64,000 bases of DNA, from assembly GCF_014851565.1 (NCBI RefSeq), contig NZ_JACVAA010000006.1:186001-250000 (forward strand), in the 5' to 3' direction. Under the pieces are notes generated by a model. It was not told the DNA's origin. It saw nothing but the letters and a program-made list of their open reading frames with translations, and did not search any database. The stretch comes from Pseudomonas sp. PDM15 (GTDB taxonomy: Bacteria; Pseudomonadota; Gammaproteobacteria; Pseudomonadales; Pseudomonadaceae). This document shows positions 60,035 through 64,000 of the stretch, piece by piece (positions within the stretch are counted from its first letter, which is position 1; the number at the start of each line of letters is the position of its first letter). A program made the position numbers and the translations under genes.

Positions 60035-60576
60035 GGGAAAAGCTCTGCATCCTTCAACTCAAGAGCTGCCAGATCCTTGGCGGATAGCTGAGGGGTTTCG
60101 GCATATGGCCAATCAATAGCCAGCGATTGATCATCCCAGCGGATGCTACGTTCGTACTGGGGGGCATAGTAATCAGTGGTCTTGTAGAGAAATTCGGCGG
60201 ACTCGCTGAGCACGAGAAAGCCGTGAGCAAAGCCTTCCGGAACCCAAAGTTGACGTTTGTTGTCGGCTGAGAGATTGACGCCAACCCAGTGTCCGAATGT
60301 TGCCGAGCTGCGGCGAATATCAACGGCCACATCAAAGACTTCGCCTTGAGTCACCCGGACCAACTTGCCCTGAGCTTGTTGCAGTTGATAGTGCAAACCA
60401 CGTAACACGCCGCGCTGCGAGCGTGAGTGATTGTCCTGTACGAAATTACGCTTCAGCCCCGTAGCGGATTCAAACGCTTGTGCATTAAAGCTTTCGAAAA
60501 AGAAGCCGCGATCATCCCCAAAGACTTTCGGCTCCAGGATGAGAACGTCGGGTATTGCTGTTTGTAGTACGTTCAA
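60031..60576 (-). CDS. rmlC: dTDP-4-dehydrorhamnose 3,5-epimerase
   Basis: The 181-residue cupin epimerase has DDRGFFFESFN, RNFVQDNHSRSQRGVLRGLHYQ (catalytic His in LRGLHYQ) and the VPEGFAHGFLVLSE motif with YKTTDYYAP. Start and stop overlap rmlA and rmlD by four bases each. Confidence 0.97.
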   Translation of the reverse strand: MNVLQTAIPDVLILEPKVFGDDRGFFFESFNAQAFESATGLKRNFVQDNHSRSQRGVLRGLHYQLQQAQGKLVRVTQGEVFDVAVDIRRSSATFGHWVGVNLSADNKRQLWVPEGFAHGFLVLSESAEFLYKTTDYYAPQYERSIRWDDQSLAIDWPYAETPQLSAKDLAALELKDAELFP

Positions 60577-61445
60577 TGAGGTTCCCCTGCCAGCTTAAGC
60601 AGATATTGGCCATACCCAGTTTTGCCAAAGGCGCGGGCCTGCTTGAGCAATTGATCGTTGTCGATCCAGCCATTCTGATAAGCGATCTCTTCAAGACAGG
60701 CTACCTTGAGAGCTTGGCGGTGTTCGATAGTCTGAACGTACTGGGATGCTTCCAGCAGGCTATCGTGAGTACCTGTATCAAGCCAAGCGAATCCGCGACC
60801 CAAGCGTTCGACTTGGAGGTCGCCACGCTGTAGATAGGCATTGTTGATATCAGTTATTTCCAACTCACCGCGCGGGGAGGGTTTGACTGCCTTAGCGATA
60901 CCTACAACATCATTGTCGTAGAAATACAGGCCGGTCACGGCGTAGCTGGACTTCGGTTGTACAGGCTTTTCCTCAATAGATATGGCTTTGCCATTTTCAT
61001 CGAACTCGACAACACCAAAACGCTCAGGGTCTTTAACTCTGTAACCAAAAACCGTGGCTCCAGCCGGGGTGCTTGCTGCTCGCTTCAACTGCTCGCTGAA
61101 ATGCTGACCATGAAAGATATTGTCGCCCAAGATCAGGCATACAGAATCACTACCGATGAAGTCTTCGCCAATCAGGAAGGCTTGAGCCAATCCATCTGGA
61201 GACGGCTGCTCTGCATAGTTGAATTCGACACCAAACTGGGAGCCGTCCCCAAGAAGGCTACGATAATGTGGCAAGTCATGTGGGGTCGAGATAACCAGAA
61301 TCTGACGGATCCCTGCCAGCATGAGCACGGAGATCGGGTAGTAGATCATTGGCTTGTCATAGATCGGTAGCAGCTGCTTCGACACCCCTAGGGTAATTGG
61401 GTGCAGGCGAGTGCCAGAGCCCCCGGCGAGAATAATACCTTTCAT
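60573..61445 (-). CDS. rmlA: Glucose-1-phosphate thymidylyltransferase
   Basis: The 290-residue enzyme makes dTDP-glucose. The nucleotide-binding GGSGTRLHPITLGVSKQLLPIYDKPMIYYP and the ILGDNIFHG (Mg-site Asp) motifs are complete, with EEKPVQPKS and WLDTGTHDSLLEA later. The start overlaps the rmlB stop by four bases. Confidence 0.98.
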   Translation of the reverse strand: MKGIILAGGSGTRLHPITLGVSKQLLPIYDKPMIYYPISVLMLAGIRQILVISTPHDLPHYRSLLGDGSQFGVEFNYAEQPSPDGLAQAFLIGEDFIGSDSVCLILGDNIFHGQHFSEQLKRAASTPAGATVFGYRVKDPERFGVVEFDENGKAISIEEKPVQPKSSYAVTGLYFYDNDVVGIAKAVKPSPRGELEITDINNAYLQRGDLQVERLGRGFAWLDTGTHDSLLEASQYVQTIEHRQALKVACLEEIAYQNGWIDNDQLLKQARAFGKTGYGQYLLKLAGEPH

Positions 61446-62506
61446 GCTGATGCTCCGAGTCGCTCACGCTGATAGCTGCCGTCCTGAACGCGGCGGCACC
61501 ATTCCAAATTAGCGAGATACCATTCCACTGTTTTCCGCAGTCCGGATTCAAAGGTCTCTCTGGGAACCCAGCCCAAGTCCCGCTCGATCTTGCCTGCATC
61601 GATTGCGTAGCGCTGGTCATGTCCTGGGCGATCTTTAACGAAGGTTATCAACTCATCGAAGCGTTGCACGCCTTGGGGTTTGGCTGGTGCCAGATCCTCC
61701 AGAAGAGCGCAGATGCTGCGTACTACTTCAAGGTTCTTCTGCTCGTTGTGTCCGCCAATGTTGTAGGTCTCGCCTACGGTGCCGCGAGTGACCACTTCTA
61801 CCAGAGCACGAGCATGATCGTCGACGAACAGCCAGTCGCGTACTTGCTTGCCATCGCCGTATACCGGCAGGGGCTTGCCTTCCAGAGCGTTCAGAATCAT
61901 CAGCGGTATCAGCTTCTCGGGGAAGTGATACGGGCCGTAATTGTTTGAGCAGTTTGTAACGAGTATTGGGAGCCCGTAGGTTCGATGCCATGCCCGAACC
62001 AGATGGTCAGATGCTGCCTTGCTCGCGGAATAGGGTGAGCTAGGTGCATAGGGTGTAAGTTCGGTAAAGAGATCATCAACACCGTGCAAGTCGCCATAGA
62101 CTTCATCGGTCGATATGTGATGGAAGCGGAACCCATCTTTGCCCTGCTCACTCAATTTCGACCAGTACGCCCGTACCGCCTCCAAGAGGCTATACGTTCC
62201 AACGATATTGGTCTGAATAAAGGCCGCTGGGCCGTCAATTGAGCGGTCCACGTGCGACTCTGCGGCCAGATGCATCACCGCATCAGGCTGAAAGCGCGCA
62301 AGCGTTGCGGTGACCAGTGTGCTATCTGCAATGTCGGCCTGAACGAAGTGATAGCGCGGATTGGTCGCGACGTCTATCAGGGATTCGAGATTGCCGGCAT
62401 AGGTGAGCTTGTCAAGATTGAGGACTTCATGCTCGGTCTCTGCAAGCAGGTGCCGTATGACGGCTGAGCCAATGAATCCGGCACCACCGGTTACGAGTAT
62501 GCGCAT
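61442..62506 (-). CDS. rmlB: dTDP-glucose 4,6-dehydratase
   Basis: The 354-residue SDR dehydratase has GGAGFIGSAVIRHLL, AAESHVDRSIDGP, HISTDEVYGDL with the TDE triad (Asp-Glu catalytic pair) and YSASKAASDHLVRAW (YxxxK). First gene of rmlBACD, with an AGAAGG Shine-Dalgarno. The 187-bp gap upstream is AT-rich and should hold the promoter; no JUMPstart motif is visible. Confidence 0.97.
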   Translation of the reverse strand: MRILVTGGAGFIGSAVIRHLLAETEHEVLNLDKLTYAGNLESLIDVATNPRYHFVQADIADSTLVTATLARFQPDAVMHLAAESHVDRSIDGPAAFIQTNIVGTYSLLEAVRAYWSKLSEQGKDGFRFHHISTDEVYGDLHGVDDLFTELTPYAPSSPYSASKAASDHLVRAWHRTYGLPILVTNCSNNYGPYHFPEKLIPLMILNALEGKPLPVYGDGKQVRDWLFVDDHARALVEVVTRGTVGETYNIGGHNEQKNLEVVRSICALLEDLAPAKPQGVQRFDELITFVKDRPGHDQRYAIDAGKIERDLGWVPRETFESGLRKTVEWYLANLEWCRRVQDGSYQRERLGASA

Positions 62507-62693
62507 ATTGATTACCTTCTGCGGAAAGCTAGCTGCAGATGTTGGGTGGTTGAGGCTTTGGCAATACTACCTGAGCGAGGCTTAAGGGTCAGCTAGAACT
62601 CTGTGTCTCTGCCAAAGGTAATAAGGCTAAGAATCTAATTCTAAAGGTGTTTTTTGGGTGAGGGGGCATCCTCAGGGGGTTATCGGTGCTGAA

Positions 62694-63704
62694 TTAGACT
62701 TTGTAGAAGCTCCGATACCAAGAAATAAACTTCTCAATTCCATCCTCAACGGACGTCTTAGGCTCGTAGCCGATATCCTTGATCAGTTCAGAAACATCGG
62801 CATAAGTGTGCTCTACATCGCCAGGCTGTAGCGGTAGTAGCGTTTTGGTGGTCGTTTTGCCTAAAGCATTCTCGATCAACTCAATATAGGTCAGCAGCTC
62901 AACAGGCTGGCTGTTGCCAATGTTGTAGACTCGCCAAGGGGCTTTACTTGAGGCTGGGTCAGGAGATAGACCTGACCATTCGGAGTTGGCAGAGGGAGCG
63001 CGGGCAAGTACGCGGATAACGCCTTCAACAATATCGTCTATATAGGTAAAATCTCGTCGATGCTTACCTTGGTTGAATACTTGCAATGGGCGCCCGCCAA
63101 GTATTGCTCTGGTGAAAAGGAACGGCGACATATCCGGCCGGCCCCAAGGACCGTAGACCGTAAAGAACCTAAGCCCGGTCGCCGGAATACCGTAGAGATG
63201 GCTATAAGCGTGAGCCATCAGTTCGTTGGATTTTTTGGTCGCAGCATACAAAGAAACTGGATGGTCAATGTTGTCGTGGACGCTAAATGGCATCGTTTCG
63301 TTTGCGCCATACACCGAGCTAGATGAGGCGTATACGAGATGAGCAATCTGATGTTGGCGGCAGCCCTCTAGTACATTCAGGAAACCAACCAGATTGCTGT
63401 CAGCATAGGCATGCGGGTTTTCTAGGGAATACCGGACACCAGCCTGTGCTGCAAGGTGTACCACCCGATCAAATCGACCGAAAGAGAAGAGCTGACTCAT
63501 CTGCTCACGATCAGAAATATCCATTTTCTGAAAGCTAAAGTTTGCATAAGGCGTTAGCTCTGCAAGCCTGGCCTCTTTGAGGGATACCTCGTAATAGTCG
63601 TTGAGGTTATCGATTCCAGTTACTTCATCGCCCCGCTCTAAGAGTGCGCGGGCAGTATGAAAGCCAATAAAGCCGGCGGCCCCTGTTACCAGTATTTTCA
63701 TCAT
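62694..63704 (-). CDS. UDP-glucuronate 4-epimerase-like SDR
   Basis: The 336-residue protein is an extended SDR with GAAGFIGFHTARALLERGDEVTGIDNLNDYYEVSLKEARL, the long NDYYD-type loop typical of UDP-glucuronate 4-epimerases (CapI/GAE). Catalytic ASSSSVYG and YAATKKSNELMAH (YxxxK) are present, as is RFFTVYGPWGRPDM. It should interconvert UDP-glucuronate and UDP-galacturonate. A second ATG three bases later (63701) is an equal start candidate. It follows the UDP-glucose dehydrogenase gene by five bases on the same strand. Confidence 0.9.
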   Translation of the reverse strand: MMKILVTGAAGFIGFHTARALLERGDEVTGIDNLNDYYEVSLKEARLAELTPYANFSFQKMDISDREQMSQLFSFGRFDRVVHLAAQAGVRYSLENPHAYADSNLVGFLNVLEGCRQHQIAHLVYASSSSVYGANETMPFSVHDNIDHPVSLYAATKKSNELMAHAYSHLYGIPATGLRFFTVYGPWGRPDMSPFLFTRAILGGRPLQVFNQGKHRRDFTYIDDIVEGVIRVLARAPSANSEWSGLSPDPASSKAPWRVYNIGNSQPVELLTYIELIENALGKTTTKTLLPLQPGDVEHTYADVSELIKDIGYEPKTSVEDGIEKFISWYRSFYKV

Positions 63705-63709
63705 CAGAC

Positions 63710-64000
63710 CTAGTTGAGATCAACGAGAGAGTCGGCGCGGCCGATTGCGTAGTACATGAGTCCTGCAGCTTTGACTGCAGATGGTTCGAATAAATTGCGA
63801 CCGTCCACTAAGACAGGGCTTTTCAGCTGCTCTTTAAGCCAATGGAAGTCGAGAGTTCGAAACTGCTTCCATTCGGTGCAGATCACAAGCGCATCCGCAC
63901 CAAGCAATGCATCTTCAGGGCTTACTGCCAATATAAAGTCGGGGCGCTCACCGTAAATCCGAAGAGCCTCCTTTCTCGCTTCTGGATCATAGGCTCGCAC
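63710..64000 (-). CDS. ugd: UDP-glucose 6-dehydrogenase, C-terminal part
   Basis: Only the last 96 codons are inside the window; the gene continues to the right. The sequence RAYDPEARKEALRIYG, DALVICTEWKQFRTLDF and LVDGRNLFEP is the NAD/UDP-sugar dehydrogenase C-terminal domain, diagnostic for Ugd. The full enzyme oxidises UDP-glucose to UDP-glucuronate with two NAD. The product feeds the adjacent epimerase and, in principle, the decarboxylase at 30162. Confidence 0.93.
   Translation of the reverse strand: MRAYDPEARKEALRIYGERPDFILAVSPEDALLGADALVICTEWKQFRTLDFHWLKEQLKSPVLVDGRNLFEPSAVKAAGLMYYAIGRADSLVDLN

Noticed and set aside
62507..62693. JUMPstart/ops element in front of rmlB
   Set aside because: I could not find the GGCGGTAG core in this gap on either strand.
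1..64000. CRISPR arrays, tRNA or rRNA genes, prophage or IS elements
   Set aside because: No regularly spaced repeats, no cloverleaf or rRNA-like sequence, and no transposase, integrase or phage structural protein was seen.

Overview
This 64 kb window is a stretch of a high-GC gammaproteobacterial chromosome, almost certainly Pseudomonas. The protein families, dense gene packing and gene order all point there. As I recall the P. aeruginosa PAO1 map (not checked here), the left part follows the folA-ilvD-mutM-coaD-ftsYEX-rpoH-mtgA-thiG-trmB block, and the right part follows the yrfG-nudE-cysQ-fabY-arcDABC-dctBD-rml block. These two blocks are far apart in PAO1, so the gap at about 43.4-45.5 kb marks a rearrangement relative to that genome. 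I see no rRNA, tRNA, CRISPR array, transposase or phage gene.

Layout. 0-6.4 kb: a partial unknown gene, a DUF3482 GTPase with its DUF2868 membrane partner, a membrane diguanylate cyclase, folA, a YitT-family membrane protein and a YfcE-like phosphoesterase. 6.5-17.8 kb: ilvD, a secreted PETase-like alpha/beta hydrolase, rlmI, a DJ-1/PfpI protein, an HDOD protein, mutM, an acyltransferase, ggt, ferredoxin and coaD. 17.8-22.2 kb: an alcohol/aldehyde oxidation cluster (GMC oxidoreductase, Tat-exported small subunit, coniferyl-aldehyde-type dehydrogenase) divergent from a TetR regulator, with a clear palindromic operator between them.

22.3-28.2 kb: the most unusual locus, a tight four-gene operon that looks like a c-di-GMP-controlled exopolysaccharide synthesis and export machine. 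It encodes a TackOD1 zinc protein with a catalytically dead GGDEF domain but an intact RxxD I-site, a processive family-2 glycosyltransferase, a TolC-like outer-membrane protein fused to a TIM-barrel-like (glycoside-hydrolase-like) domain, and an HlyD-type adaptor. A FleQ-box-like sequence overlaps the predicted promoter. I do not recognise this as a named system (not Pel, Psl, alginate, cellulose or PNAG).

28.2-43.4 kb: yheT, a lower-GC pair (glycosyltransferase and UDP-glucuronate decarboxylase), a frameshifted small membrane-protein gene, rsmD, two M16 peptidases, ftsY-ftsE-ftsX, rpoH, a lysoplasmalogenase, mtgA, thiS-thiG and trmB. 43.5-50.2 kb: a DUF1329 protein, a glycine-zipper protein with a His/Asp-rich tail, yrfG, nudE-cysQ, a thioesterase and fabY. 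50.4-55.3 kb: the anaerobic arginine deiminase operon arcDABC behind a perfect Anr/FNR box. 55.5-59.1 kb: a DUF5064 gene and the DctB/DctD two-component pair. 59.1-64 kb: lower-GC nucleotide-sugar genes, rmlBACD (dTDP-rhamnose), a UDP-glucuronate 4-epimerase and the end of a UDP-glucose dehydrogenase, probably the edge of an O-antigen or capsule locus. The dehydrogenase product, UDP-glucuronate, is also the substrate of the decarboxylase gene at 30 kb.
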